Made by a program: the position numbers and the translations under genes. Positions 18,811-31,704 of a stretch of 64,000 nucleotides of DNA are shown here, piece after piece. Position 1 is the stretch's first letter. Each line of letters begins with the position of its first letter. The stretch is from the NCBI RefSeq assembly GCF_003171515.1, contig NC_089399.1, positions 3,286,001-3,350,000 of the forward strand, read 5' to 3'. This DNA is from Pyrenophora tritici-repentis (lineage: Eukaryota; Ascomycota; Dothideomycetes; Pleosporales; Pleosporaceae). The notes below the pieces were generated by a model. That model saw only the letters and a program-made list of their open reading frames with translations. It was not told the DNA's origin and made no database searches.

Positions 18811-19747
18811 ATCGCAAGCCGTCATCATTCTCTTGAAACGATAAAAGACGAGAAGGGGAAATGAGCATTAGAAGACAAGAGAGGAGGGGAAGAGAACATA
18901 GAGAAGAGAAGACGATAAGAAAATATGGACATTAGAAGATAAGAGAATACCCGCATCTACGCAGATCACTCATCTCTTACCTCTTAGCTTTTACGTCGCA
19001 CAGCCTCCACATCAATACCTCCACAGACACACCTCGCGCATTGTGTCTCGCGCATCACATACCACTAATCTCACCTTCATATCATATGCTACCCTACCCT
19101 CCCCTGCTCTCTCCCACGACACCCACGAAACCCACCCCAACCTAAGGCGCCTCCCCAATCCCAAACTCTCACCCATGTAGGCAGAAAAGCCCTCTCTGAT
19201 AGGTACATCATCTTATCCCAATACTAAGGCTTCCAAAACACATCTGAGGGCGGCGCAGTAAGTTTCCAAGGACCTATTTTGAGCATTGTTTAGGATGGAA
19301 GGATCTGGGGGCCGTAGGGCTGGCCGGCGAGGCGCCCGGTGTGTTCCTGCATTGGGCTTGGCCCCCAACGGGGAGGGTACAGTAGGATGGTAACTTCTCG
19401 GCTCCGGGACTTGTTATCTAGGCGGGCGAGGCGCTGAGCGTCGACTGTCGAGAAATGTCGGACATGCCTAGGGTACGCGAGGGTACGCGAGGGTACGGCG
19501 ACTCGCGAAACTACTGCGAGTGCTCGACGAGCTACTGTGAGGCTCCTCCGAGCTACTGTGAGTGCTCTCACGGCTATGGCGTCATGCGCGCGCTACAGAA
19601 TAGCGCACGTAGATAAGACGACAAGGTAAAGCGACTTCAAACTTAACGACGTCAGAGCGTGTAAACTGCCATGGCTAGGTGATGGTAGCCGAAGAACCGT
19701 GTGCTGGAACCAGTGGCTTAGCATAGAGGGCTGAGCCTCAGCCTCAC

Positions 19748-19802
19748 AATGGCGGCGGCGGTGGAGGTGGAGGTGGAGGTGCTGTTGCTGCTGCTGCTGC
19801 GC
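19748..19802. repeat. GGT/GGA and CTG microsatellite
   Basis: Short tandem GGCGGC, GGTGGA and CTGCTG units follow each other over about 55 bp. They create a fake Val/Glu/Leu-rich reading frame. Confidence 0.8.
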
Positions 19803-22800
19803 CTCACCGACCCGAACACGCTTCCCGCAACCCCAAACCCCAACCCTTTCAACGCATCAACCACCGAACTGAACTCCCCAGCAGCCCATCCAATCGCCAT
19901 GACTTTTTCTGCCAGTCCATCAAGTCAGCACAGCCCTGACCATCTCACCCCATTCGAGCACCACAACCCCGTTCACAGACTGGGCAAGCGAGGACCATAG
20001 CGAGCAAAGATTTGCGTAGGTTGGGCCGGTGCCATGGCCGCGATGCCCCTTCTCAACCTGGGTACCTGGACTAAAGGGTAAGCGCGACACGTTGGCAATA
20101 CATGTAGAGTAAATGTACATGCGCATGCGCGACGCACCGGACCCAAGCGGAGAAAAAAAGGTGCAATCGGGCTAAGAGCTTAGTCAAAGTGGGCGGGCAA
20201 AAGTATTGGACTGTGGGGTAAAAAACAAGAAGAGTCAAGGGAAGGGGGGATTGGGAAACGGATGCGGGAAAGAGGTTGGGTTTAGGGTTCAACAAAAGGT
20301 ACTTGCTTTCGAGGGGACACGTTGGCTTCCTTCTGCAAGTAGAAGGAGGTAATGTGTAGTCTGGATCACGGTACGTGCGGGGGTGAGCTGGCATTGCTGT
20401 GTGGCCGCGATCTGAAACGCGCACCCGATGGCCGGATAGACTCGTATAATGATGAGATTCGAGACCGTATCCTGTGGGGATTGCGTTCAGGTACGTACCC
20501 TCAGCAGTAAGTACCCAGTGTTGGTCTTGACCGGTGAGGTCCGTCGAGGTCCGTGAGGCTGCAAGACGTGCAGATTTCCACCTCACCCACATGTCGCTAG
20601 GCGTTAGCTGCAGTTCACAACAGCTGGACCGGTCATGATGGAGTCGGCCCAATTGCTCCACGGATGCTGTATCGCGCTAGACTTGACAGACTGACAGAAA
20701 AGACAGACTCGCTTCGCTTGGCCGTGGTCGAGATTTGTCGAGCTGGCCCACTTGGTCGGCAGACATGTGGTTGAGGAAACAGGGTGGGCTGCTTGGTCGG
20801 GCGTTGCGGGCACGGGTAGCCAGCATACCCACGACTTGGGTGCTTGTTGCACCTGGGAACGCCCTGGACGGGTAATCGATAGCACCCGCGTTTCATGACA
20901 GCTGTCACTGCAATAACCATGGTGCTTTTTTTCTAGAAAGCTCATGCTTGCCATCCAATTCTTAGATAGCCATGCTAGATTCTAGATCAGGCCTTATCGA
21001 TAGGTGCGCGTGAGGGGTATTGGGCATCCAGAAGATAGCACAGTGCAAAGTGCATCCCCCCCCCCCAAACTTTGTCACTTTTGACTTTGTCCTCGTCTCA
21101 CACACTTTTCTACTCGCAATCACGCTTTTCGGAGATATGACGTTGGCGAACAGTCCTTCGGTCGCTCTGCGGCCGACGCGTAACGGGTTTGGATGACCAT
21201 CTCCACATGGCGGGATGAAAAGCAACACAGGTGCTGCTATCGTGAGGCTTCGGCTGTTGATCTTCAATAGCAGCCAATATTATCGGCAGTGACAGTGATA
21301 TTTTGGGCGGCAGTGGCAATTGCGCGTCCTCTGCATGCGTCCTGCGAGTATCTATCGTTTGTGATGTGTTCGGACGTGTTGCGCTGGAAGACCCTCATGT
21401 TCTGTGCGCATCAGTGCCCCGCAACACCAGGCCACCATCGCACAAGTATCGGCACAATGACAACGAGACAACCGAGTCGCCTCACACAGCATACACCACT
21501 GTAACTTCCAAGAAGCCCATACCTCATCTCTCGTCTATTCGCCCCCAATCTCTCAGCCCAAATGCCAATGCCAATGCCACTGCCATGGACCCTGACGTCT
21601 GCCCTGCCCCGCATTGCAAACCCTTCCCCTGCGATGAATGCCGCTGCCGGGCACTGAGTCGCTCCCCAGGAAATAATCGCGTCATCTAAGGACATGGTAC
21701 CTGATATCACCACCCCCATGCGTGCCAAACAATGATGTCGTTCCTGCTTGGAGTCGCGGCCAAGTAATGTATGTCAGACCGTGGCTTTTTGCACTCGCTC
21801 CATAGACACATGGTCGTCGCCCCAACAAACAAAACATGGCCCACTCCTATACGAGAACAAAGCTCAACCATGCCAGGAAACAGAATGGCAGAATAAATGC
21901 ACTAACACTCACCTACATGCGCATGCCAAAACAAAGTCGAAGATGAGGGTGTATGCGACTCAGGTTGAGATACGTAGTGTGGCGGCCACGATAGGGCAAA
22001 GTGTAAATGTCAAGGGTCCAAGCAGGTAAAACGCAGGTAAACCTGTTCACGCACCCGCTTCGGCACCGGCGATCAATATCTTCCTGGCCACATGATGGAG
22101 GCAGCACTGCGATAAGCCTAGGCGTGCTGCCGTGCCATTGGCCATGTGTGAGTCGTAACAAAGGAAGCAGCCAGGTGCCGAGGTGGTGTGGGTGTGCCGC
22201 TCAAGACGGCGGGTGTGCGACTGGTTTCAGAAGATGCATGTTTCGTGCAGATTCTCTCTTTGTGTGTGTGTGGGTGGTGCAAGTCTGCCGCGCGGTCGTC
22301 TCGTCTGCCGCTGCCGCAGTGCGCAAGTTTGTGGGGATTGAGTTTTTGTTAGTTTCTGTCGAGTGCGTGGAGATGATGTTTGAATTATTTTTGGTAAAAG
22401 TCAGTGGCAATGTCACTTCATTGTCATGATGGCACCATGTGGAGATAGGAGCATGTCCATTATTAGCTATCTAATTAAGATCTATCAACGTCATTCCAAG
22501 CTTCTTCCTCCGCATCAGCCAGGGTCCAAGAAACCCGGCGTGCATCATCCTTCCCTCGGCACTGCCATGTTGCAGGCCTCCTCTGAGCCCTTCCATTACT
22601 CCTCCCCCCGTCCAACCAACATGTGTACTGTAAGCATCGCAAAACAAAGCGTGCAAAAGGCATGAGGAACTTGGGCGGTGGCGCGCGGCGCGGAGCTTTT
22701 GCAGCGTCCGCGGATCGCGTCATGGTGGCATCGGAGCCGTTGACCGCGCGGCTAAGGCCGCTAGACTGGTAGTCGTAGTCGTAGTTGTAGAAATCGTATT

Positions 22801-22850
22801 AAGTAATAGGTCGTTTTTTTGGTGAAGTGCAAAAATAATCAGCTCATCAT

Positions 22851-23642
22851 TCATCGGTAGTAGCCAGGTGATCGGTGCTCGCGGACGTCTCGCGCTGATG
22901 GCTCGCGGACCTCGACAGCGTAGTGCTTTGCGTTGCGGCGCTGCTTGGCCAGGTCCTCTTCGTAGAGAGAGCCGCGCTTGGAGTTGGGTGTGTTGCTGAT
23001 CTCGGCGAGGGGGCGCTTGGTCTTGGTGGTGGTGGTGTGATGTGGCCAGTCAACAATCTCACCAGATCGTGGGCGGGATGACTTTGACTTCTTGGGCTCC
23101 TGCTCAAGCTTGACCGAGTGGCTTCGTCGAGGTGAGGTGGATGATGTGCGAGGAGCTACGTAGTAGGTGCGGTCCATGGACACGAATGGCTTGCGTGACC
23201 GGTGACGGAGGCTGCGCTCAATGGCCTTGAGGAGAGAGAAGACCTCGACGTAGCCGGCGGGGACCTCGACGCGGACGACCTTGTTGTCCTCTTCAGTGGT
23301 GGAGTAGATGGCTCCATCTGCCTTCTGGTAGATGTATTGAGCCACGTCCTGGGCGAGACGGTGGCCGACGTCACAGAGTCGCTCGTGGTTGCGGTGGACT
23401 TCGTATGGCTTGTGGCAGTAGGCACACTGTCTGGCGTGCATCTCAAAGTGGTAGGCAGCCCATTCCTCGGTGTTGTTGGCTGGTCGGCAGAATGAGGCCA
23501 CGGGGTCCTCGTAGAAGCCCACTACTCGCTCCTTCTTGGCCATGGCTGGCCGTTGGACGACAGTGGGCACGTTTGTGCGTGCTGAAGGCATATTGGGTGA
23601 TGTGGGTGGTGATTTCTTCAAAATAGACTTTGGGGAAGCCAA
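22851..23642 (-). CDS. Conserved-type fungal hypothetical protein with Cys/His zinc site
   Basis: An open frame of about 263 residues. The N-terminus is basic and Pro/Ser-rich (SPKSILKKSPPTS). At residues ~70-95 lies a compact Cys/His cluster (HARQCAYCHKPYEVHRNHERLC) that looks like a treble-clef or similar zinc site. It is followed by a folded segment (AQDVAQYIYQKADGAIYSTT, then VRVEVPAGYVEVFSLLKAIE) and a long basic, disordered C-terminus with candidate nuclear signals (EPKKSKSSRPRS, TKRPLAEISNTPNSKR). The frame has no ATG at its 5' end; the first in-frame ATG would be at MPSARTNV, so either translation starts there or a small upstream exon exists. The name and function are unknown. Confidence 0.65.
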   Translation of the reverse strand: MASPKSILKKSPPTSPNMPSARTNVPTVVQRPAMAKKERVVGFYEDPVASFCRPANNTEEWAAYHFEMHARQCAYCHKPYEVHRNHERLCDVGHRLAQDVAQYIYQKADGAIYSTTEEDNKVVRVEVPAGYVEVFSLLKAIERSLRHRSRKPFVSMDRTYYVAPRTSSTSPRRSHSVKLEQEPKKSKSSRPRSGEIVDWPHHTTTTKTKRPLAEISNTPNSKRGSLYEEDLAKQRRNAKHYAVEVREPSARDVREHRSPGYYR

Positions 23643-26600
23643 TGTGACGATGTTGCCAAGGTACTGAATGGTACTGATGAAGTCACTCCCCGGTGAGAGT
23701 GACTTGAGTGTGTAAGTGAAGTGTGTTGGTTCTGGTGGCTCTGGTGGCTGGCTCAGTTGGGTGCGAGCTGGTGGTTATGTAGATGGCAGGTCGTTGTATA
23801 GTGTAGGCTGGTGTTCTGGGGGGATGCATGAAGGGAGCGGGTGCCATGGAATTATATGTCTCTTGCTGTGTACGTACTAGGCGGCATGCCAGGGTGTGGG
23901 TGGATGCCTGAGCCATGCCGGGGTGGCCTGCGTCCATCAGCAGGGCTAAGTTAACCCCTACTAGCGCCCAAGACGAGGGGCCATGGGGGCACTAGCGAGG
24001 GCGGTGACTGCAAAGTGCTCGCTCGATATGTGGATGACGACGATGTCTTGGGAACCGCCGCTAGAAACGTGTTTGGAGCTCGAGGTCAGAGAGCCGTCAA
24101 CGGCCGCTGGCGGAGAGGGCCGTCATTGGTGCAGTGTGCTGTCGTTTGGTGTCGTGGTGTTTGAGATATTCCAGGCGTGCGCCAACAGCCGCCGCGACGA
24201 CTCCTGAACGCGACTGCGACGTAGTCGTCGAGAGTGCGTGAACCAGGACAGAGGCGGGCCTTGTTCACGATGCATCACACGATACTGCGCCCCATGCTGC
24301 CGTCCGGTTTGCAGGAGTTGTGGTGTGTGGGTGCCTGTTTCCGTGAGGCATCAGCCACGGCAGCCACGCTCGATACGGCCTAGACAGCCCTTCTCCCCAC
24401 TCCCACACGCCCAGCGCCCATTTGCGCAGCACTCTCTAGGTGTACATAGTGTGCACTCTCTAAATCTCACCGCCGCACGACCTGGACGCATAGCCACACC
24501 TCCTGCACTCTATCCAACACCTCTACATGACGGAGTGGCTGTTGCAATGCCATGTGCGACATCGGGCATCACTGCAAAATTGCACCGTCTGTGGCTGTCA
24601 TTCTGCCACAACCCACGGGTGCTACTTTGAATCCCACGACACCTCAGCCATGTCAGTGCAAAAAGGGCCGCCTTAGCTTCCTCTGCGCCCTTCACTGTCC
24701 ACCAGTCGAGGGCGCTTTGGTACCCGCGAGCTGTTTGCGTGTCCTCTGAAGACTCATCGAGCTGCCTGTTAGTCGGCGCTTGCCGGTGGACTGCAGTGAC
24801 GTGCATCACGCTACCCACTTTATCGTTGACAGGTCTTTCTCTTTCTGGCTGACCGGTCTCGACGGCCCCATTGATTCGTCAATTGGGCTCTGGTGACTCT
24901 TCGACCAAGTGCGCATTGGCACAGCAGTTCGTCCGCACCCTACTTTTCACAAAGGACGTGTGGCTATCAATGTCGTGTTTCAGTATGAGGATTTACACTC
25001 GCTCCACTTCACCAGCTCTTCACCGGGGCCATGTCAAATGTGTTTCATGTTTCACAATATTCTCTACCTGGTCAACTCCATCCCGCAAGCGATGACTCAA
25101 GCAGACCCGTATCGGAACATTCACTGTGTGGGTCTTGGCACCACCCTATGAGTCAGCCATCAACTCGCTCGGCTCGCCCCGAGTGCCACACAAAGACCGA
25201 ATTTGTCTTCTCCCGTAAAATATCCTCCTAGATCAGCTGCGCATTTTTACAGCCTTGGCTGGCATTGACGGGAGTTAGCGCAACCACCGTTCGCTATCAT
25301 CGATGACGGCTGCAGACTAACAAAGGGCGCTTCATGCGAACTTTTGCACCGCCACAATATACACTAGCTGTATGAGAGCACCCTCTACCGTACACGGGTC
25401 TTACGGCCCCCATGGCTTGTCTGCCATGCAGATAGCGACCCAAACTTCGGGTACGTGACAGCTGACGGCCACTTACGTCCGTTATCCAAACTCCAGCCAC
25501 TATGTGGCGCCCAGGGCATGTTCCTTCTCACACAGTTACATGCTCATCACCAAAACTTCTCCTGCATGTCGGACGTAACGTTCCTCGCAATCCGTGTCTC
25601 AGTTGCCTTGCGCAGGGCGTTTTCGATGCCATCATATCGGTAGACCTTTGACGTAGAACCCTTTCGATATCGGAAGGCGTCCCGCTCACATGGATTGCTG
25701 ACAGGGGCAGATCTGGATCCATCCATTGCCCTATAATGGTTGCGCAATATCTAGGCAACCATTGCGCTACTACCCTTGATGCCTCAACCGGAGATGATGG
25801 ATCGGACATGTCGGCATGGTCCAGAGCGGCGTCTCGACCGTGGGGTCTGCTACACCATATGATCTTGGCTCAAAGAGCTGTCAATTCACCCAGTGTCAAT
25901 GTCGTGCGACGAGGAAGGGTCAACCCTATCCCCCGCACTAGCCGTGTTGTCCGCGTGACCTTTGATGTCGTACCATCATTCATCCCAGCTCTTGAATCTG
26001 TCATCGTGACATTTCCTCCTCTTAGTCTTTCCGACGTGCGCCTGATCTCGATCCACGTAAATTTTGCCTAAGACGGAAACAGGTCTTGGCGGCGCTGGTA
26101 CGGTCACGTGACGAAGTCCTTCTCGAAGCAATCTGAAAAACTTAGTCACCATCGAGTGGTGGCGTGAGGTCATATACGCAAATCCAGAGTCTACCATGGA
26201 GATGAGTAATACGTTCAACTCACCCATCCGGCTCGTGAGTTTCGGCTTTCGGCTTTCCTACACAGTCAGCCCAGTGATCTGATCCTGCTCACCGGTTATT
26301 GAAGTTTCCATCAGCAAAAACTTGATCTTGAAGTGTCAGATAACAAGAACGACAACTCACCGTCAGCTGAAGCTGCTCTCTCATCATCAACCGTTTCTTC
26401 TGACCGGTACTCTTTCCAGGAGAGCGAGGCTGTCGATGCGGGGCTGTTTATTGGTAAGACGGCTGACCGCAGCACATGGAAATGTCCATAAATGGCATAC
26501 CGTTGAGAGGCGTTCATTGTAAACGCTCAGCTCGTTGCTTACCCGTACGCTCTTCTTGCCACAATTCCTGTCAGCCGCTTACTACCCCACACTCTGGCGG

Positions 26601-27065
26601 TCTCGCCATGTCCGTTCAGTGGTGCATCGCACTGCTTGCTTTTCAAACTCTATCGCGATACAAAGAAATCGGAGATTTGTTTTGCAGATCCTGTCGTCGT
26701 TCGTAAGGGCAGTCGTGCGGTCGCGACTCGCACTACAAGCACGCCAAACGCCTCTGGCTCCTCAACAACCGCGCAATGCAGTCCAGTAGATAAAACAAAT
26801 ACGCATTATGCGGCGTGATACCATGGACCGTATATCCCAAGGCTGAGACACATGACCGCGCGTTTCAGCACTCGGTAAGCATTAGCTTGTTCCTGGGCTA
26901 GTTTGCGATCTGTGCTCTCACACCTCACACCGCTTTTCAGGAAACTTTGAGCAGCACATTTTTTGCTTGAAATACCTGCGCACCCCTTCACTTACTGAAT
27001 TTCTTCCACAACTCATACCAGCCTCATCCGTACAAAAAGAAAAATCATTCAGAAAGAGATAGGAA
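23643..27065. other. Gene-poor region upstream of the MYND gene
   Basis: In 3.4 kb I see no supported gene, RNA or transposon end. Many overlapping short frames occur in all six frames but none shows a motif. This may simply be a long regulatory or untranslated region of the MYND gene; nothing in it can be assigned. Confidence 0.4.
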
Positions 27066-27801
27066 ATGCCGCCCCGAAGTGTGTGTTTGAATGTGTTTAC
27101 GACTAGTCTTGGCGACAGCAATCTGGCGGTGAACAACAATGGCAGAGGAAACCCGATGATGGAAAGGAGGGATAGTGCGCAGAGTGGTATGTCGACTTTT
27201 CCAGCAGTACTTTGGTGTTTTGCAATGTTATTTGCAAAGTATACTAATTGTTTGATTTAGATACCAGAAGATCCTCTGATGGTTCCGTCTCATCGCAACC
27301 TACGCATCCCTCTATCCTGCCACCCCCGGCTTTCAACCGCCCAGAGCTGTTCCACTCTCTTCGGCCCATGGCCAGCACCGAGAGTCTGAATGTCTCCTTG
27401 ACGAGCAAGCGTAAGTCGAAACTTCCATTTTCGTCCGTGTACCACGATGCAGGAACCCGACTTCATTCGCTACGCTGCATTAGTGCGCATGTACCGCTCC
27501 ACTTTACCCACACTTTAGGGGCCGCCTTAAGGCCTAACACTACGACATGTCGAATACCTTCACGTCGGGTAGTCATATGGTTGAACAAATTTACTAACAT
27601 GCAACAGCTTGCACAAGCTGCTCCGGCGCACCCGCCCGCCGCCGCTGCTCCCGCTGCAAGGCAGCCTACTACTGTGACCGCAACTGCCAAAAGTCGGACT
27701 GGAAGACGCACCGCAACGTCTGCGAACCCATCACCCAGACCTACTCTGCTCCTGCCACGCCAAACTTCTCCAACCCAGCCAGCCCCACCACCGAGAACTG
27801 A
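27066..27801 (+). CDS. Small MYND zinc-finger protein, three exons
   Basis: Exons 27066-27186, 27261-27410 and 27608-27801 join in phase to give about 154 residues. Intron 1 is gtatgt...gatttag (74 nt). Intron 2 is gtaagt...caacag (197 nt), long for this genome. Exon 3 carries nearly the whole MYND finger: PCTSCSGAPARRRCSRCK, then AAYYCDRNCQKSDWKTH and RNVCEP. All seven Cys and the His expected of the family are present. The N-terminal 90 residues are Ser/Pro-rich and disordered, and the protein stops soon after the finger (SNPASPTTEN). MYND fingers bind proline-rich partners in transcription regulators. Fungal single-finger MYND proteins include developmental regulators, but this one is too short to place. 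Confidence 0.85.
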
Positions 27802-29860
27802 TGTAGCCCGCCACCAAGCCCGCCTGTACCACCCCCCCGCTTCCGCAAGCCAGACTCGCGATAGCAGGGGAGGTACAACGGGCTTCGATGGAACCCAATT
27901 CAGGCGGGATTGCTGTCATCTGTAACATGCAAGAGCAAACGGGTCACGACCAGCACTACCGCCACACCACCCACCGTGATAGCGAACCCCGCCATCACAT
28001 TTTCCATGCAACGACCTAATGAATACGATAAACGATTCTGTAGAAACCAACCATACCAATACCACCGCTCATCTTCCCTTTACGCGCAACAAAAAACGGG
28101 AAGAGCAAAGGCGTTACTTTTTTTCACAGGCAATACATACAACGGTGTTATTACCGGGGGACTTTGGTTTTGCAACTTCATCAATCATCATCAGCCAAAC
28201 TTTTATAGAAAGACCGGGGGCCCATAGGCATTCATTTGCAAGAACTCTTTACATATACACCGATTTCTTCTTCTTGCCCTTGTTTACTTTTTTTTGTCTT
28301 GTTGGTTTAGCATAGCGAAATTGAAATTGAAATTGGATATTCTACTCTCACAAACCACCGACCTTCTTGCATCTTGTGTGACATTTTGCTACACGCGCCG
28401 ACTACGCTGAATTCCACCGGACCCTGAACTTCTAAACTCTAAACCCCCTTCTTCTCCATCAGAAAAACGGCCTCACAAGCATCCTCCCTGCACCGCGGCA
28501 CGCACTCCCGCACTCCCCCGATAATGATGTGACAATGTCTAAACTCTCCGACCACGAGGGATTTTTCGTCCCGCAAGTCCGTCTGTGTCTGTCCCGTGTT
28601 CCCCGCATGAAATTTAGCTGCAAAAACCTTGTCGCCACGAGGTTGTGAAACACCGGTGTCAATCTTCAATGTTCAGCAAATGTTAACATTTGGAGCAAAA
28701 TGGCACATTGGATGGGATGGGATGGGCCGACGAAAAATTTCACATGTCACATATCACACACCGGTATACATAGGGGCGATGGCGATGGCGATGTCGAAAG
28801 TCTCCGATTTACACGTCCGCATACCGCCGATGTCCGTCGTCCGTCCGCCTCTGTCGGTGTCGGTGAAATGCGCTGTTTACTTACACCCCTGGGTTCAACA
28901 ACGACACGCAACGCAACGCAACGCCAGGTACCGGTAAGTACAGCTCAAAGGTCTGGATTGCTGACTACAACACCCACTCTACTCTACCTCTTACGCGATC
29001 TGACTGGCCCATCTCATCCCGTGCTATATGTGACTCGCTCGCCGCCGAGAGACAAGCGGTGAGCAAAACCGTTTGAACAAAGAGAACATCAACATACGTG
29101 GCGCGGGGAAAACCGCAAAATCTGACTTTTGTTCGAGGATGGCTGAATCGAGATGCATCGGGAGTCAATGTTAGGTAAGGGGAATGGATGGATGCGCTGG
29201 GGCGGGGGGTGAGATGTTGCGGTGAGAGGATTACTAGATGTGGATGTGGATGTGGATGTACTTCTGTAGAAGGTGGAGATAAGTACGGTAAAAGTTGCGA
29301 AAAGCGGGAGATGGGCTTACATCGGCGTAAATCGTCAATCAGAGACGAAACGGCAGATGGCGGAACCGCGCGCCCGGACTACCGTACCACAACAGAGTAC
29401 GTACCTCACATGTACATACCTCCAGAAAGAGTCTCCGCGAACGAATCAATACAAGGGGCCACTTGCGTCTGGCACTATTGGCAGGACGCAGAGGAGCATT
29501 TTCTGTGGGTTTGCGATATATGCGGCGAATCGGCATCGAGGTATTTTTGTAAATGGGGTGTGGTTTGTATACGTGTTCATGTATGCACGTTGGTGAATCT
29601 ACTGGTGGCCCGAGTATCGGTGCTATTTGATATGTATGTAGGGACGTTTGTGGGACCTGCGTGTTGACCCCGCATGTTTTGATTAAGTAAGATGGCAGAA
29701 TAGCTTCTGGAGTGGTCTTTTTTTATTGAGAGGTAGCTAGGTGGTTGTGATACTGCAGGTAGTTCACATGTAGTGCAGGAAACGATGTGATGGGAGGGAG
29801 GGGGAGTCGTAATATCATTGATCTATCTTTTGGTAGAGAGCGCATACGCAGACCACCCTT
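27802..29860. other. Intergenic with short tandem repeats
   Basis: No gene can be supported in this 2 kb. Short hexamer repeats are present: GGCGAT at 28775-28790, CGCAA at about 28910-28925 and GTGGAT at 29238-29258. T-rich runs at 28250-28300 lie downstream of the MYND gene. Confidence 0.45.
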
Positions 29861-31704
29861 CTATACAACCTGGCCGAATGGAGCCTTTCCGCTGAGCTTG
29901 AAATAGCCGAGTTGCAGCTTCTGGAATACGCTGTCAGGGTCGTACTCTTTCGAGACAGCGTTCAGCTTGGCGACGTTTGTGGCTCCATAGCCGGAAATAA
30001 CGGGCTCGTAGGGGCTACTGTATGGCATGCACATGTAGTCGTTGTCCGCACCGAGCTCCTTGGCCTTGGCTACGCAATCGCTAAGATAGCTCTGCGCTGC
30101 CTTGAGGACGGCCTTGTCATCCTTCTCATCGGTCCAAGACATGTAAAACAGCGCATGGAAGAATGGCCCGTCTTCGGGATAGAGGCCGAGCGAATTACCA
30201 CCCTTCTTCTGCATGGCCTGTAGTGCGGGCTTGGTAAAGGCCTGGAATGAGATACTGGGTGCCTTTTCAGGAATGCCCGGAGCAACCTCCCAGAGATGCT
30301 GCATGATCCATTTCATGAGATCCGTGTTGAGCTTGAAGGACTGGGACCACATAGTCGTGCGGAAGCCGTCTGGCATACTCGCGGTCAACCCAAGAGTAGT
30401 TTCAGCGAGAGTGGTATTTCGGGTGTTGTCTGTGACCGGGGGGTACGAGAGGTATTCCTTAAGTATGGCCGGTGGGTTCGCTGTGTCAATCGGATCAAAG
30501 TACTCGTACTCCGCGGATGCAAGCTTGCTTCCAGAATAGTACGAGACCGCGACGAAGTGTGCGAGTTTGTGGTCCTCATCAGCCTTGTCAACCGCATTTC
30601 CAAATGCGTCGATCAGGGCAGGGGCGTAACTGATGTTATATTGGCGTTTGCTGGCGAACATGGGACCTTGAGAAAGGGTTTCGTAGTTGAAGGTAGTGAT
30701 GATGCCGAAATTGTTGCTTCCTCCGCGCAGAGCCCAGTACAGGTCGGGAAACGTATCATAGCTCACATTAATGATAGCGCCTTTGGCAGTGACGAGTTCA
30801 AAAGATGCAATATTATCGCATGCCAAGCCGTATTGGTTGGTGTGGTGGCTGATTCCCCCACCCAGAGTAAGACCACCGACTCCGACATCCGACGCCTGTT
30901 CAACGTCAATGATTGATGCAAAAAATCTTCAAGGATTCGTGTTCACTTACCTGTCCACCGACGATGGCAAGGTTGTAGGGAGTCAGGTAGTCGTATACCT
31001 CCTTCCATCGGTTGCCGGGACCAACAGCAACCGTTTTCTTGTCAGCGGATAGCTTCTTCTGGTTCATGTTGACCGTGTCTACTGTAATACCACCCTCAAT
31101 GCTTGAGGCACCAGGAAAGGCAGCATGGCCTCCGCTCTTGACTGCAAATTGACATTGAGTAAGACGTGCAATCAATACCAATATCGAAACTTCGGGAGCT
31201 GCTTTGGTAGTAAAGGTGCATTACGGTTGCACGTTGGACTGCTGTATCGACCAGTATGTAGTTGGTGCGGCGTTGGAAACTTTTCCGCTGCCAAATAGGA
31301 GCTCAAGGCTATTGCACTGTGTGGTGAATCAGCCGAGTATCCTCCTGTTCTAATGCACCAAGAATAGCAAGGAAGCCAAGACTCGTAAGTGACTTGGTAG
31401 TGTTTAGAGAATTATCGAAATTTTGCATAGCAAAGACGGTCTTTTGTGTATAGCAGCGCTAACTTGTTGCTTGGGCAGGGCATGAGCGTCAATGAAGTAA
31501 AGAGTCGGAACCTACCGCTATCGAGCAGCCTTTCAGCGACGAGCGAACGACCAAGCCAGCCAACTCGGTTATGGCGGAAACATTGACGCCGTTCTGGATC
31601 AAAGCTTTCGTAACGTTGAAGTCGGACGGCTCAAAAATGTCTTGGGATAACACACTAGCGGCTAAGACGAGGACGCCAAGTGAGTACTTCTGGAAGAACC
31701 TCAT
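29861..31704 (-). pseudogene. Secreted FAD-linked (berberine-bridge-like) oxidase, one in-frame stop
   Basis: The gene starts with a signal peptide (MRFFQKYSLGVLVLAASVLS, from 31704). The first intron (about 240 nt) ends at cacacag before CNSLELLFGSGKVSN. A second intron of about 55 nt follows GGQ and ends before ASDVGVGGLTLGGG. The FAD-binding PCMH region is clear: QFAVKSGGHAAFPG with the His that usually carries FAD covalently, and ISHHTNQYGLACDNI. The C-terminal substrate domain ends with a BBE-type YDPDSVFQKLQLGYF. Most of the 480 residues are intact. However, in exon 2 the frame meets TAA at about 31220 between SNVQP and CTFTTKAAPEVS, both of which are conserved in the family, so I call it a probable pseudogene or an error allele. 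The family oxidises small molecules outside the cell or in secondary metabolism. Confidence 0.75.

Larger units (their letters stand above)
17966..22850. other. Long gene-poor region with degenerate repeats
   Basis: No credible gene was found in 4.9 kb on either strand; open frames are short, lack domains and have poor codon bias. Three diverged copies of a segment beginning near AGACACGAGAAAACAAG occur at about 18456, 18634 and 18753. A purine-rich strand (GA-rich) runs from 18820 to 18950. Tandem GGGTACGCGA units lie at 19470-19495, a GGT/GGA plus CTG microsatellite at 19748-19800, and an 11-12 bp C run at about 21055-21067. A TG repeat lies near 22262. Confidence 0.5.

Noticed and set aside
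19440..19570. CRISPR-like or regulatory repeat array (GGGTACGCGA units)
   Set aside because: There are only three short direct units without regular spacers, in a fungal genome. This is a simple tandem repeat.
24238..24630. 130-codon rightward frame
   Set aside because: It has no Met context, domain or codon bias, and competing frames of similar length overlap it on both strands.
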